The notes below the pieces were generated by a model. That model searched no databases. It saw only the letters and a list, made by a program, of their open reading frames with translations, and was not told where the DNA came from. Shown here piece by piece: positions 15,762-25,200 of a stretch of 64,000 nucleotides of DNA. Source of the stretch: Rhodoplanes sp. Z2-YC6860 (GTDB taxonomy: Bacteria > Pseudomonadota > Alphaproteobacteria > Rhizobiales > Xanthobacteraceae); the NCBI RefSeq assembly GCF_001579845.1, contig NZ_CP007440.1, positions 7,896,029-7,960,028 of the forward strand, given 5' to 3'. Position numbers and translations under genes: made by a program. The stretch's first letter is position 1; the number at the start of each line of letters is the position of its first letter.

Positions 15762-18038
15762 TCAGTTGAGTCGGGCTGCGTTCGCTGTTCCATCGGTTGC
15801 AGTGGGTAGGAGATTCCGGCCGTCCGCGCAGGTCATGCTGGACAGCATTTCGATATCGAGGATGAAAGCGACGTGTCCGTCGCCCAGAATCGTCGCACCG
15901 GCAATGCCCTGCACGCTTCCGCAATTCTCCTCGATGCTCTTGATGACGACCTGCTGGTGGCCGAGCAGTTCGTCGACGATGAGGCCCATCCGGGTTCCAT
16001 CGCTGGCTTCGGTGATGATCACGACGCCGTTGGTGCGCTCCTGCACGGTCTGATTCATACCCAGCACATCCGCCAGATAGATCAGCGGCACGATATCGCC
16101 ACGCAGGTTGAGCGCACCGGCCGCGCCGATCACGCGATGGATTTCGTCCTGACCGGGCCGCAGGCATTCCACGATGTTGGGGATCGGCAGCACGTAGGTC
16201 TGCTTCGCGACCTCGACCACCAGCCCGTCCATGACGGCCAGCGTCAATGGCAGCGACAGCTGAATGACCGTACCGCGGCCGAACTCGGATTTGATGGTGG
16301 TGCGGCCGCCGAGATCCTGAATGTTGCGGCGAACCACGTCCATGCCGACACCGCGGCCCGAAATGTCGGAAACGGTTTCTGCGGTGGAGAAGCCCGGCAG
16401 GAAGATCAGGTTGCAGATCTCGTCGTCGGTCAGAACCGCGTTGGGATCGACCAGACCCTTTTCCCTGGCTTTCTTCAGGACGCGTTCGCAATTGATACCG
16501 CCGCCGTCGTCGGAGATTTCGATGACGATGCGGCCGCCGCGCTGCTCGGCCGACATCCGGATCGTGCCCTCCTCGTGCTTGCCTTTGGCCATGCGGTCGG
16601 CCGGCGTCTCGATGCCATGATCGATCGAGTTCCGGATGATGTGGGTCAGCGGATCGCTGAGCCGCTCGATGATGGTCTTGTCGACCTCGGTCGTCTCACC
16701 GACCATCTCGATCTGAACCTTCTTGCCGGTCTTGGCGGACAGCTCGCGCACGAGACGCGGCATCCGCTGGAACACCGAGCTCACCGGCTGCGCGCGGATC
16801 GCCATCACGCTGTCCTTGAGGCCGCGGGTGTGACGGACCAGATCGGACAGGATGTTGGACACGCGAGCGCTGGTCTGCTCCGGCAGCTCGTCGACGACCT
16901 GATGCAGCATCGCCTGCGCGATGACGAGCTCGCCGACCATGTTCACCACGCGGTCGATCTTTTCCAGCTCGACGCGGATGGTGACCGAGGACGCCTGCTT
17001 CGCAGCCGCGCCGCGCGGCTCCTTGCCGTTGGCGGGCACAGCCTGAGCCAGCGGAGTGGCTTCCTGCTGTGGTGGCGGTGCCTCCGCAGCCACCGGCGCG
17101 GAAACTATGGGCGCGGGAGCCATCGGCGCAGGAACTATGGGCGCCGGAACTATGGGCGCAGGAGCGGCAGCAACCGGCGCCGGAGCAGCCACTGGTGCCG
17201 GTTTCGCAGCGGGCTCCGGAGCAATCGGCACCACTTCTACGGCAGGCTCCGCGGCACCGGGGGTCAGATCGGACAGAACGAATTCGCAATCGGCCGCGAC
17301 CGGCGCGAAGATCGATTCGATCTCGGCGCGCGGCGAGGTGGTTTCGAGCGTGCCGTTCCAGCTCAAGTGCAAGCTGTCGTGCTCGAGCTCCGCCAGCGGT
17401 GGAAGCCCGGACGTGTCGGCGAACAGATCGAGCTTGCCCATCGAACGCAGCACGTTGAGCAGGAAGCCCGGATCGATGTTCTTCTTGAAGATATCGGGCT
17501 TCGGCCGGAACGCGATCGAGTAGACGTGCACCTGATCGGTCTGCGGCGCGTCGTCAAAGTTGTCGGCCTTGACCACCGTGAAGCTGAATTCCTCGGTCTC
17601 CTGCTTGGGCGCCGCAGCGGCGGCTTGTGCAGGCTTCTTGGCGGTTTCGCTGCCGCCGCTCAGCAGCGCGTTGAGCGAATGCCGCACGTCACCGCCGAAG
17701 CCGGGCGCGACAGGGTCGCCCTTGCGGGCCATGTCGACCAGATCGGCGAGCGTGTCATTGGCGCGCAGCAGCACGTCGACGACATCCGGACTCGTCGCCA
17801 GGTTGCCTTTGCGGACCTCGTCCATGACGGTCTCGAACACATGGGCGAATTCGATCAGTTCGGAGAAGCCGAAGACGCCGGCGCCGCCTTTGATCGAGTG
17901 GACCGCGCGAAAGATGGCGTGGACGGTGTCCTCGGTGGTGGTACCTTCGCGAATATCCGCGAGCCCGCCCTCCAGATTCTGAAGGAGCTCGTTGCATTCT
18001 TCGAAAAACGTGATCTTGAGTTGTTCGAACCCAGACAT
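15762..18038 (-). CDS. cheA: Chemotaxis histidine kinase CheA
   Basis: This 758-residue protein has an N-terminal HPt domain with phospho-His47 in AVHSIKGG, a middle region with RPKPDIFKKNIDP, a long Pro/Ala linker at about 275-345, a dimerisation domain, then the kinase domain with N-box HIIRNSIDHGIE, G1 SDDGGGI, F-box FLPGFSTA and G2 GRGVGMDVV, and a C-terminal CheW-like domain from about 610. It is cytoplasmic, sits in receptor arrays with the MCP and CheW, and phosphorylates CheY, CheB and possibly the STAS-REC protein. The linker contains a 15-base tandem repeat in the DNA. The neighbouring genes are 35 bases (STAS-REC) and 56 bases (cheY) away. Confidence 0.95.
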   Translation of the reverse strand: MSGFEQLKITFFEECNELLQNLEGGLADIREGTTTEDTVHAIFRAVHSIKGGAGVFGFSELIEFAHVFETVMDEVRKGNLATSPDVVDVLLRANDTLADLVDMARKGDPVAPGFGGDVRHSLNALLSGGSETAKKPAQAAAAAPKQETEEFSFTVVKADNFDDAPQTDQVHVYSIAFRPKPDIFKKNIDPGFLLNVLRSMGKLDLFADTSGLPPLAELEHDSLHLSWNGTLETTSPRAEIESIFAPVAADCEFVLSDLTPGAAEPAVEVVPIAPEPAAKPAPVAAPAPVAAAPAPIVPAPIVPAPMAPAPIVSAPVAAEAPPPQQEATPLAQAVPANGKEPRGAAAKQASSVTIRVELEKIDRVVNMVGELVIAQAMLHQVVDELPEQTSARVSNILSDLVRHTRGLKDSVMAIRAQPVSSVFQRMPRLVRELSAKTGKKVQIEMVGETTEVDKTIIERLSDPLTHIIRNSIDHGIETPADRMAKGKHEEGTIRMSAEQRGGRIVIEISDDGGGINCERVLKKAREKGLVDPNAVLTDDEICNLIFLPGFSTAETVSDISGRGVGMDVVRRNIQDLGGRTTIKSEFGRGTVIQLSLPLTLAVMDGLVVEVAKQTYVLPIPNIVECLRPGQDEIHRVIGAAGALNLRGDIVPLIYLADVLGMNQTVQERTNGVVIITEASDGTRMGLIVDELLGHQQVVIKSIEENCGSVQGIAGATILGDGHVAFILDIEMLSSMTCADGRNLLPTATDGTANAARLN
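17101..17160. repeat. 15-base tandem repeat in the cheA linker
   Basis: Four imperfect 15-base units (for example GGAACTATGGGCGCC and GGAACTATGGGCGCA) lie head to tail. On the coding strand they encode the repeating APIVP-type linker between the response-regulator-binding region and the dimerisation domain of CheA. Copy number could vary by slippage and change linker length without shifting the frame. Confidence 0.75.
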
Positions 18039-18073
18039 GGATCAATCCCGATTGTTTCAGTCGTTACTCAAGG

Positions 18074-18811
18074 TCAGGCGGCGACTTTTCGAAGCACGTC
18101 GACCAATCCCGTCGGATTGAACGGCTTGATGATGAAGCCGGTCGCACCGAGCTTGCGGGCCCGCTCTTTCTTTTCCTGGTCGCTTTCGGTGGTCAGCACC
18201 AGGATCGGCAGATCGTCGTATTCCGGCCGCTCCCGCATGTGCTGGATGACGCCGTAGCCGTCGAGCTTCGGCATGTTGATGTCGGTGATGACCACGTCGA
18301 CCGTTTCGCGACCCAGCACGTCGAGCCCGTCGAGGCCATCGACCGCCTGAAGCACCTCGAAGCCGCTGTTCGACAGCGTCAGCATCAGCATGTCGCGCAT
18401 CGTCTTGGAGTCATCGATGGTCAGAATGCGCTTCATGGGGAGCGGCTCGGGATCCGGCTCAGCGGCGGCGGCCGGCGGCTCGACCGTTGCGGCCGCCGCT
18501 GGCGCGGCTTCCGGTTCCTCTGCCGGCGGCTGATCGGCACCGGTCGCTGCGGCTTCGCTCTCCCAGGAAATGCCGTGGTCGGTGAAGGCCGCGATGAACA
18601 CCGGCGATGGCGAAAGCACCGACACCTTGGACTGAGACCGGATCGCCGCCAGCACGATCTGAACGCCCGGGAGCGACATCACCTCGACGCCGGAAGCGTC
18701 GAGGCATAGCGGCTCGCCCGAAGCAAGCTTGCCTTTCAGCTCGCCCAACAGGGCCTGGCCCGCGTCCAAGTCCAAAATCTGCCGGAGCTTGATGGTTCGA
18801 TCTTGCTTCAT
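18074..18811 (-). CDS. STAS-receiver fusion protein
   Basis: This 245-residue protein joins two modules. Residues 1-88 form a STAS domain like the anti-sigma-antagonist/MlaB group, with LCLDASGVEVMSLPGVQIVL, where the Ser near 46 is the usual phosphorylation site. A Pro/Ala/Glu linker (89-125) follows. Residues 126-245 form a CheY-type receiver (MKRILTIDDSKTMRDM, Asp177 in VVITDINMPK, Lys in FIIKPF). The gene lies between cheB and cheA. Separate STAS and CheY genes occur next to each other in related chemotaxis clusters; here they are one frame. The receiver is probably phosphorylated by CheA. The STAS half may bind the kinase array or a switch partner, which is inference. Confidence 0.88.
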   Translation of the reverse strand: MKQDRTIKLRQILDLDAGQALLGELKGKLASGEPLCLDASGVEVMSLPGVQIVLAAIRSQSKVSVLSPSPVFIAAFTDHGISWESEAAATGADQPPAEEPEAAPAAAATVEPPAAAAEPDPEPLPMKRILTIDDSKTMRDMLMLTLSNSGFEVLQAVDGLDGLDVLGRETVDVVITDINMPKLDGYGVIQHMRERPEYDDLPILVLTTESDQEKKERARKLGATGFIIKPFNPTGLVDVLRKVAA

Positions 18812-18848
18812 GGTTCAATCACCCTGGGTATCGTCAATAGGCCCTTGA

Positions 18849-19943
18849 TCAGCGGGAGAGAGTCTTGCGGCCTGCTTCGGCCGCAGCATCTTGAGCGCCT
18901 GCGCCGTCGCTGCAGGCCGACAGGATCGAAGCCGCCATGCGGTCGAGCGAGACCTGCTTCATCACCGCGCCGCGTTCGAACGCTGCGCGCGGCATGCCGT
19001 AGATCAGCGATGACTTCTCGTCCTGGCCGAGCGTCACGGCGCCGGCCTGGCGCATTTCGAGCAGACCCTGCGCACCATCCTTGCCCATGCCGGTGAGGAT
19101 CGCTCCGACTGCCTTGCGGCCGACCACCTTGGCGGCCGAGCCGAACAGCACGTCGACCGACGGACGGTGGCCCGAGACCGGCGGATCGAGATTGAGCTGG
19201 CACACATAGCGGTTGAGCTTGCGAACGATCTCGAGGTGATGCGAACCCGGCGCAATGTAGACGTGGCCCTGTTGCACCGGCTGGTCGTTCGCCGCCTCGA
19301 CGACCGTCATCGCGCACATGTTGTTAAGGCGCGCCGCGAACGAAGACGTGAAGCGCTCCGGCATGTGCTGGGTGATCAGAATCGGCGGACAATCCTCGGG
19401 GAAGCCGAGCAGGAGCTTCAACAGCGCCTCGACGCCGCCGGTCGACGCACCGACGAAGACGACCTTGTCGGTCGGCCCAAGCGATTTCGGACGGCTGACC
19501 GGCTTCTGCTCCTCCTGCACGGTCTCGGGACGCGCGTAGACCTTGGTGCGCGCCGCTTCCTTGATCTTGGCCTGGAGCTGGCTCGCGAGCATCTCCATGC
19601 CCTTGTCGAGCTGCGAGGTCGGCTTGGCGACGAAGTCGACCGCGCCGATCTCCAGCGCCTGGATGGTGACGTCGGCGTTGGCCTGCGTCAGCGTCGAGAC
19701 CATCACGACCGGCAGCGGATGCAGCGCCATGATCTTGCGCAGGAAGGACAAGCCATCCATTCGCGGCATCTCGACGTCGAGCGTGACGACGTCCGGATTG
19801 AGCGACTTGATCATGTCGCGCGCGACATAGGGATCCGGCGCCGCGCCGACGACTTCGATCTCGGGATCGGACGACAGCAGCATCGAAAGGAGCTGTCGGA
19901 TCAACGACGAGTCGTCGACGATCAAAACACGAATCTTGGCCAT
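18849..19943 (-). CDS. cheB: Chemotaxis methylesterase/deamidase CheB
   Basis: This 364-residue protein has an N-terminal receiver (VDDSSL, Asp56 in TLDVEMPRMDG, Lys in FVAKP) and a C-terminal methylesterase domain with the triad Ser167 in GASTGG, His193 in TQHMPERF and Asp288 in TGMGKDG. It removes methyl groups from MCP glutamates when phosphorylated by CheA. Its ATG overlaps the cheD stop (TAATG), so the two are translationally coupled. The C-terminal tail is Ala-rich. Confidence 0.95.
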   Translation of the reverse strand: MAKIRVLIVDDSSLIRQLLSMLLSSDPEIEVVGAAPDPYVARDMIKSLNPDVVTLDVEMPRMDGLSFLRKIMALHPLPVVMVSTLTQANADVTIQALEIGAVDFVAKPTSQLDKGMEMLASQLQAKIKEAARTKVYARPETVQEEQKPVSRPKSLGPTDKVVFVGASTGGVEALLKLLLGFPEDCPPILITQHMPERFTSSFAARLNNMCAMTVVEAANDQPVQQGHVYIAPGSHHLEIVRKLNRYVCQLNLDPPVSGHRPSVDVLFGSAAKVVGRKAVGAILTGMGKDGAQGLLEMRQAGAVTLGQDEKSSLIYGMPRAAFERGAVMKQVSLDRMAASILSACSDGAGAQDAAAEAGRKTLSR

Positions 19944-20608
19944 TACTTGTCCCCGAATAACGTAATTTCGCCAGCCCGCGACTGGGTCTGTTCAGTTTTG
20001 AGATTTCGCAAATACTCGGATTCGTCGTGCGCAATCGGCGTCGCGTCAGTGCGGCCGAGCAGACGACGGACCACCCGGCCGGTGGCCGGGGTGTATTGAA
20101 TGCGCCGCGGAAAATCACCGCCGAGGTCCTTCGCCGTGCACTTGAGACCTTCATTGGCGAGATAGCGCAGCACGAATTCGGCGTTCTTGGTGCCGACCGC
20201 CTGACGGCTCTCGATGACGTTGCCGCCGCCGAACACCTTGATCTCCATGCGTTCGCGTGGACAGCCCGACTTGACGAGTTCGTTGATCAGCTTCTCCATC
20301 GCGTAGTTGCCGTAGCGGGCCGACATCACCTCGGAGCCCCATTTGCCGTCATGGTCTTCCGCCAGCATGAAGTGATTCATTCCGCCGAAACCGGTCACCG
20401 GATCGCGAATGCACGCCGAGACGCACGACCCCAGCACCGTCACCAGCGTTTCGTCAGGCTTGGACGTGACCTGGTATTCGCCCGGATACACCTTCACCAG
20501 CCACGCGCCTGCGGCGGAGTCGAAGAACTTGCGCGCCCCCGTCATCCCCTCTTCCGAACCGCGGCCCCTGATCGCGGGCCGAGCAACCGCGGCGGCAGCG
20601 ACCGTCAC
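19943..20608 (-). CDS. cheD: Chemoreceptor glutamine deamidase CheD
   Basis: This 221-residue protein belongs to the CheD family, with the catalytic Cys62 in LGSCVSAC, His79 in GMNHFML and a Thr at about 57. An N-terminal extension of about 25 residues precedes the conserved core. It deamidates receptor glutamines and may also modulate CheY-P signalling. The start is GTG at 20608, overlapping the cheR stop (GTGA), and its own stop overlaps the cheB start. Confidence 0.93.
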   Translation of the reverse strand: MTVAAAAVARPAIRGRGSEEGMTGARKFFDSAAGAWLVKVYPGEYQVTSKPDETLVTVLGSCVSACIRDPVTGFGGMNHFMLAEDHDGKWGSEVMSARYGNYAMEKLINELVKSGCPRERMEIKVFGGGNVIESRQAVGTKNAEFVLRYLANEGLKCTAKDLGGDFPRRIQYTPATGRVVRRLLGRTDATPIAHDESEYLRNLKTEQTQSRAGEITLFGDK

Positions 20609-21498
20609 GAATTTCTCCGATAGATGGTACGCCCTGCATGACTCAGGTGGGTATGCGTGCCGAGCAGCGATTCCGAATGGCCGATATAGAGCCAGCCGCC
20701 GGGCTTGAGCTGCTCGACGAAGCGGTCGATCAGCGCGGCCTTGGTCGGTCCGTCGAAATAGATCATCACGTTCCGGCAGAAGATCGCGTCGAACAGGCCG
20801 CGCATCGGCCAGGGATGCACCATCAGGTTCAGGTGCCGGAAACTGATCAGCGACTTCAACTCACCGCCGATCACGAGTGCAGTGCCGCGGCTGCCCTTTG
20901 GCTGGAACAGGCTGCGATAATTTTCCGGAATGTCGTCGATCGACGCGGCGGGATATTCGCCATTGGCGCCCTTCGACAGGACGTCGGTGTCGATGTCGGT
21001 GGCGAGAATCTTGACATCGTGACGCTCGACGTCGGGGATCCCGCGACGCAGGACGGCGGCGATCGTGTAGGGCTCCTCGCCAGTCGAGCAGCCCGCCGAC
21101 CAGATGCGCAGCCGCTGCCCGGGCCGGCTCGATGAGGCCTGCGAGAACGGCAGCGCGACGCGATCGCGCAGATGGTCGAAGTGATGCGACTCGCGGAAGA
21201 ACTTCGTCAGATTGGTCGAGATCGAGTTGATGAAGCTCTCGATCTCCTGCTCGCCGTCGGGCGAATTGAGATACTCGCGATAGGAGCGGAACGACATCAT
21301 GCCCAGCGCGCGCAGCCGCCGCGAAAGGCGGCTGTAGATCAGGTTGCGCTTGCTGTCGGACAGCGAGATGCCGGTCCGCTCGCGCGCCAGCGCGACGAGA
21401 CTGCGGAAATCTGCATCGGAGAACTGGAATTCGCGACCATAAGGTGCGCCCTCGGGACCGAAGTCCAGGGCGTCTTGGTTGGGCTGCGGATTTGCCAT
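20605..21498 (-). CDS. cheR: Chemoreceptor methyltransferase CheR
   Basis: This 297-residue protein has the CheR N-terminal helical domain and a SAM-binding domain with IWSAGCSTGEEPYTIA, ILATDIDTDVL and FCRNVMIYFD. It methylates glutamates of the MCP. The final block, LYIGHSESLLG, is also characteristic. It lies 217 bases downstream of the mcp gene and overlaps cheD by four bases. The MCP ends in a CheR-tethering-like motif, DWKEF. Confidence 0.95.
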   Translation of the reverse strand: MANPQPNQDALDFGPEGAPYGREFQFSDADFRSLVALARERTGISLSDSKRNLIYSRLSRRLRALGMMSFRSYREYLNSPDGEQEIESFINSISTNLTKFFRESHHFDHLRDRVALPFSQASSSRPGQRLRIWSAGCSTGEEPYTIAAVLRRGIPDVERHDVKILATDIDTDVLSKGANGEYPAASIDDIPENYRSLFQPKGSRGTALVIGGELKSLISFRHLNLMVHPWPMRGLFDAIFCRNVMIYFDGPTKAALIDRFVEQLKPGGWLYIGHSESLLGTHTHLSHAGRTIYRRNS

Positions 21499-21715
21499 CC
21501 TTTTTTAGCCTTTGGCGATACGAACGATGTTTGGATTCTTATTCCCAGCTCGACTCCTACGCGCGGAACCGCGAACCGGCCGCATAACCCCGATCCGATC
21601 AATCGGGGGTCGGCGACCGACGCAGGACCGTTCACAATACGGCATCGAAAACGCTGATGCCCGAGGCCTGATACCGCTGCGCTTTGTTTTTTGGACTGTG
21701 CGCAGCCGCTTCACC

Positions 21716-24133
21716 TCAGAACTCTTTCCAGTCGTCCGGATCGTCCTTGAGCGCCGTGGCGAGCGCGGATTGCATCCTTCCGACCGGACCGCGACCGTTG
21801 GCGCGGTGCGCAGCGGGTGCGGCCTTCGGCGCACGCGCCGGCGGAGCCTTTGCGGCCGGAATCGCCGGCGCTTGAACATGACGCGCAACCGCAACTTCGG
21901 TGTCGTCGAGCGTGAAGAAGGCCACGCGCTCGTTCATGGTCGCAGCCTGCTGCTCCAGAGTCTTGGCAGCCGCGGCGTTCTGTTCGACCAGCGCGGAGTT
22001 CTGCTGGGTGACCTCGTCCATCTGGTTGAGGGCCTTGTTGACCTGATCGATGCCGTTGGCCTGCTCGGCGCTCGCGCTGGCGATCTCCGACACGATGGAC
22101 GCCACGCCGTTGATCGACTCGACGATCTCCTTGAGTTGCTGGCCGGCGCGATTGACGAGCTCAACACCGTCCTTGACCTGGCTGGTGCTGTTGTTGATGA
22201 GATCCTTGATGTCTTTGGCGGCCTGCGACGAGCGCTGCGCGAGGCTGCGGACTTCGGAGGCGACCACCGCGAAGCCGCGGCCGGCGTCGCCGGCGCGCGC
22301 CGCCTCGACCGCCGCGTTGAGCGCCAGCAGGTTGGTCTGCCGCGCGATCTCGTCGATGACGCTGATGATGTCGGAAATCTTGCGCGACGACTCCTCGATG
22401 CGGGACATCGCAACGACAGCCTGCGCCACCACCTCGCCGCCGCGATTGGCGACCTCGCGGGTGCTGGACGCGGATTGATTGGCCTGCTGGGCGTTCTCGG
22501 CGTTCTTCTTCACGGTGGAGGAAATCTCCTCCATCGAAGCCGAGGTCTGCTCGAGGCTCGCCGCCTGCTCCTCGGTGCGCTGCGACAGGTCGGTCGTGCC
22601 GCCGGAGATTTCCGCTGCAGCACCCGCCACCTCGCCGGTGCCCGCCTTGATCTGGGACACGATGGTGGTGAGCTTCTCCGCCATGGCGTTGGCGTCGTCC
22701 TTGAGCTGCCCGAAGGTGCCCTGATAATCGGCGTGGATGCGCTTGGTGAGGTCGCCCGAAGCGAGCGCGCTCAGCACGGATACGAGGTCGTTCAACACGG
22801 TCGAGGTGGTCTCGCACAGCGAGTTCACCGAGTTGGACAGGTTGAGCATGAAGCCCTTCTTGCCCTCGACCGCGATCCGATTGCCGAAGTCGCCCGCCAC
22901 GGCCGCGGCAACGATCTCCGAGACCTCGGTCTCGATCGCCTTCTCGGCGGTCTCGTCCTTCCAGTCGACGAGATAGCCAAGCCGCGTGCCGTTCTTGTCG
23001 ATGACCGGCGTCGCGACCAACTGGAATTTGCGGGGGCCGACCGTGATGTGCGTTTCGTAGCTGCTCGTCAGTTTGTCCAGCACGCCGCGCTGATGCGCCG
23101 GATTTTTGTGGAAGATGTCCATGTTGGCGCCGAGCAGCTTGCTGGCGTCAAATTGCGGCAGCCCCTTGCGCAGATCGGCTTCCGCCTCGTGCGCCATGGC
23201 CACCATCGCCTTGTTCATGTAGCTGATGTTGTAGTTCTCATCGGCCATCATCACGTTCGACGCGATGTTGTCGAGCGCGGTCTTGATGCGGAAGTTGACC
23301 ACCTTCTCGGCGATCGAATCCTTGAAGATATCGGTCGCTCTGGCGATATCGCCGATCTCGTCCTGACGCGCCGTGAACGGCACGTCGACGACACGGTCAT
23401 GCGTCAGCTCGACCAGCACGTCCGACATCTTGCGCAGCGGACGGGCGATCGACATCGCGCCGAACACCGCCGAACCCAGCATCATCAGCACGACGATGCC
23501 GCCGATCACCAGGCCGATGTTTTGCGCGGAGGTCGCAGCGGCTTCGGCGTTGGCGATCTCTTGTCCAGCGGTCTCCTTGGCACTGTCCGCCGCCTTGTCG
23601 ATCGCCTCGTTCAGCTTTCCGGCCAGCGGAGTGATGCGCTCCCGTGCGACGCGCGAAGCCTCTTCATCCGCTGTGACAAGGCGCACCGAGCCAACATCCA
23701 GACCCATGACCTTGGACCGGATCCCGGCGACCTGCTTGGCCACCGCCGCGTATTCGTCAAGCAACGCGGCCGCCTTCTCCAGACGCTCGCGATTTTCCGC
23801 GATGCGCACCTTGGGAATGCTGTCTTTTATCAGCTTGTTCGCCAGGTTTTGCTGCTCTTCGATGCCCTTCACTGCGGCATCGATATCGACGCTTTCCTGC
23901 GCAAGCCGGATGTCGCGCACGCGGATGGCCATGATCCGGATCGCGGAGCGGGCATCGCTCATGTCGAGCGCGAGGGCCTGCTGCGTGGTTGCCGACTCGG
24001 TGGCGCTCTTGATGGTCGACTGACCATAGATCGAATTGGCGATCATGCCGACGACCAGCATCACGCCGATGCCCTGCATCACGGCGAGCTTGGCGCCTAT
24101 TCGAAGATTGAGCTTGGACTTGAGTGCGAACAT
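21716..24133 (-). CDS. Methyl-accepting chemotaxis protein with PAS domain
   Basis: This 805-residue receptor has a first membrane helix at about 14-36, a periplasmic four-helix-type domain at 37-206, a second membrane helix at about 207-230, a HAMP domain to about 283, a PAS-like domain at about 285-400, a second HAMP-like linker, and the MA signalling domain from about 500 with the conserved hairpin tip [20 protein letters not shown]. The tail DDWKEF ends in a pentapeptide of the xWxxF type that tethers CheR and CheB. It is transcribed between cheW and cheR. The ligand is unknown, and the PAS domain suggests an additional cytoplasmic or redox input. Confidence 0.94.
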   Translation of the reverse strand: MFALKSKLNLRIGAKLAVMQGIGVMLVVGMIANSIYGQSTIKSATESATTQQALALDMSDARSAIRIMAIRVRDIRLAQESVDIDAAVKGIEEQQNLANKLIKDSIPKVRIAENRERLEKAAALLDEYAAVAKQVAGIRSKVMGLDVGSVRLVTADEEASRVARERITPLAGKLNEAIDKAADSAKETAGQEIANAEAAATSAQNIGLVIGGIVVLMMLGSAVFGAMSIARPLRKMSDVLVELTHDRVVDVPFTARQDEIGDIARATDIFKDSIAEKVVNFRIKTALDNIASNVMMADENYNISYMNKAMVAMAHEAEADLRKGLPQFDASKLLGANMDIFHKNPAHQRGVLDKLTSSYETHITVGPRKFQLVATPVIDKNGTRLGYLVDWKDETAEKAIETEVSEIVAAAVAGDFGNRIAVEGKKGFMLNLSNSVNSLCETTSTVLNDLVSVLSALASGDLTKRIHADYQGTFGQLKDDANAMAEKLTTIVSQIKAGTGEVAGAAAEISGGTTDLSQRTEEQAASLEQTSASMEEISSTVKKNAENAQQANQSASSTREVANRGGEVVAQAVVAMSRIEESSRKISDIISVIDEIARQTNLLALNAAVEAARAGDAGRGFAVVASEVRSLAQRSSQAAKDIKDLINNSTSQVKDGVELVNRAGQQLKEIVESINGVASIVSEIASASAEQANGIDQVNKALNQMDEVTQQNSALVEQNAAAAKTLEQQAATMNERVAFFTLDDTEVAVARHVQAPAIPAAKAPPARAPKAAPAAHRANGRGPVGRMQSALATALKDDPDDWKEF

Positions 24134-24209
24134 CGGAAGGACCTTCTCGCAAACGCGTCGGCCGGGCGGCCTGCGCAGATTTCTTCTACGGCTTTAGAAA
24201 CTTGCGATC

Positions 24210-24752
24210 CTAGTGAGCGGCAGCTTTGGCTTCAGCCGCGACGGGCTGAGAAACCAGATTGGACAGTTCGATCAGCGCGATCATCGAGCTCTCGACGGTC
24301 ACGATGCCGGATAGGAAGTCGAGGCGGGCGCTCTGCGCCACCTTGGGGACGGATTTGATCTTGGCGGTGTCGATCGAGATGATGTCCGACACGCGGTCGG
24401 CCAGCAGACCGACAAGCTGATGCTCGATCTGCACGATGATGATGACGTGCAGCGGGGTCGCTTCCGTGAGGCCCTGACCGAAACGGCAGCGCAGATCGAT
24501 GATCGGCACGATGACGCCGCGCAGATTCAGCACGCCGCGGACATATTCGGGCTGCTTCGGCAGGTGGGTGATCTCGGTCCATTCCTTGATCTCGCGCACC
24601 GCCATGATGTCGACGCCATATTGGTCGTCGCCGATCGCGAAGCTGATGAACTGCACGAGGTTGTCGCTCGCGGCAGCGGCGCCGTCCTGGCCGAACGTCG
24701 CCTGGGCTGGATGCGCGCCACGGGCGGCATTCGAAACGGATGGTTGGGTCAT
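24210..24752 (-). CDS. cheW: Chemotaxis coupling protein CheW
   Basis: This 180-residue protein has one CheW SH3-like domain: FISFAIGDDQYGVDIMAVREI, LPKQPEYVRGVLNLRG and IIDLRCRFG. It couples the MCP to CheA in the receptor array. It is the first gene of the minus-strand chemotaxis operon, 76 bases before mcp, and lies about 130 bases downstream of a CtrA-type box. A 25-residue flexible N-terminus and an Ala-rich C-terminus flank the domain. Confidence 0.94.
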   Translation of the reverse strand: MTQPSVSNAARGAHPAQATFGQDGAAAASDNLVQFISFAIGDDQYGVDIMAVREIKEWTEITHLPKQPEYVRGVLNLRGVIVPIIDLRCRFGQGLTEATPLHVIIIVQIEHQLVGLLADRVSDIISIDTAKIKSVPKVAQSARLDFLSGIVTVESSMIALIELSNLVSQPVAAEAKAAAH

Positions 24753-25200
24753 GGAGAGCGCCTCTTGAGCCGCGGGACGTCCGCACGCCTCCCGCGGAGC
24801 CCCCGGCGGTCGCGGCTATGCCGCGCCCGGCGTCCACGCTCGGACCACGAACGAGGTTAATGAACTAGTTTAGAAACGTTAATGTCGCGTTAATGTCTGC
24901 GTTGATCTCAGGGCACACAGAAATACTTGGCCGGAGGCCGTCGGGCGCCAAGTTATTCAACAGCTATACTTGGGAGATAACAGAATTATACAAATCAGAT
25001 CTTATTGCCGACCGAACCGCGACACGGTGCTGCCCGCTTTGCGCACCCGGTAACCGTCGGGAAGGGATTTCAACTGCACAATCAAGCTGACACATGCTCC
25101 TGGCGAGGCGCATGGCGTGGGATCGGCGCGATTCTAAAAGACCAGCCGGCCCACGGTGGTAGCTTTTAGGTCGAGGCAGACACTTCGGAACGATGGTGCA
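24753..25200. other. Divergent regulatory region between cheW and a DUF2336 gene
   Basis: This 448-base gap is more AT-rich than its surroundings and holds no gene I can support. The cheW side contains three GTTAATG heptamers (24856, 24878, 24889), including one CtrA-type box. The DUF2336 side (25000-25200) has no recognisable operator. A 65-residue frame at 24893-25090 has no family features. Confidence 0.5.
24879..24893 (-). promoter_or_regulatory. CtrA-type box TTAA-N7-TTAA
   Basis: TTAA at 24879-24882 and TTAA at 24890-24893 are separated by exactly seven bases. On the cheW-coding strand the site reads TTAACGCGACATTAAC, fitting the CtrA consensus TTAA-N7-TTAAC. A third GTTAATG lies 22 bases further towards cheW, two helical turns away. 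CtrA controls motility and chemotaxis genes in many Alphaproteobacteria, and the site is about 130 bases before the cheW start. Confidence 0.6.

Noticed and set aside
15873-18257. A 794-residue open frame antisense to cheA
   Set aside because: It mirrors the cheA coding frame, has long runs of His and Arg typical of shadow frames in GC-rich DNA, and has no family motif.
21512-24358. A 948-residue open frame antisense to the MCP gene
   Set aside because: It is the complement of a well-supported receptor gene and its sequence shows only composition bias, with no domain.
24893-25090. A 65-residue plus-strand frame in the cheW upstream region
   Set aside because: It begins inside the CtrA-box region, lacks a ribosome site and shows no family features.
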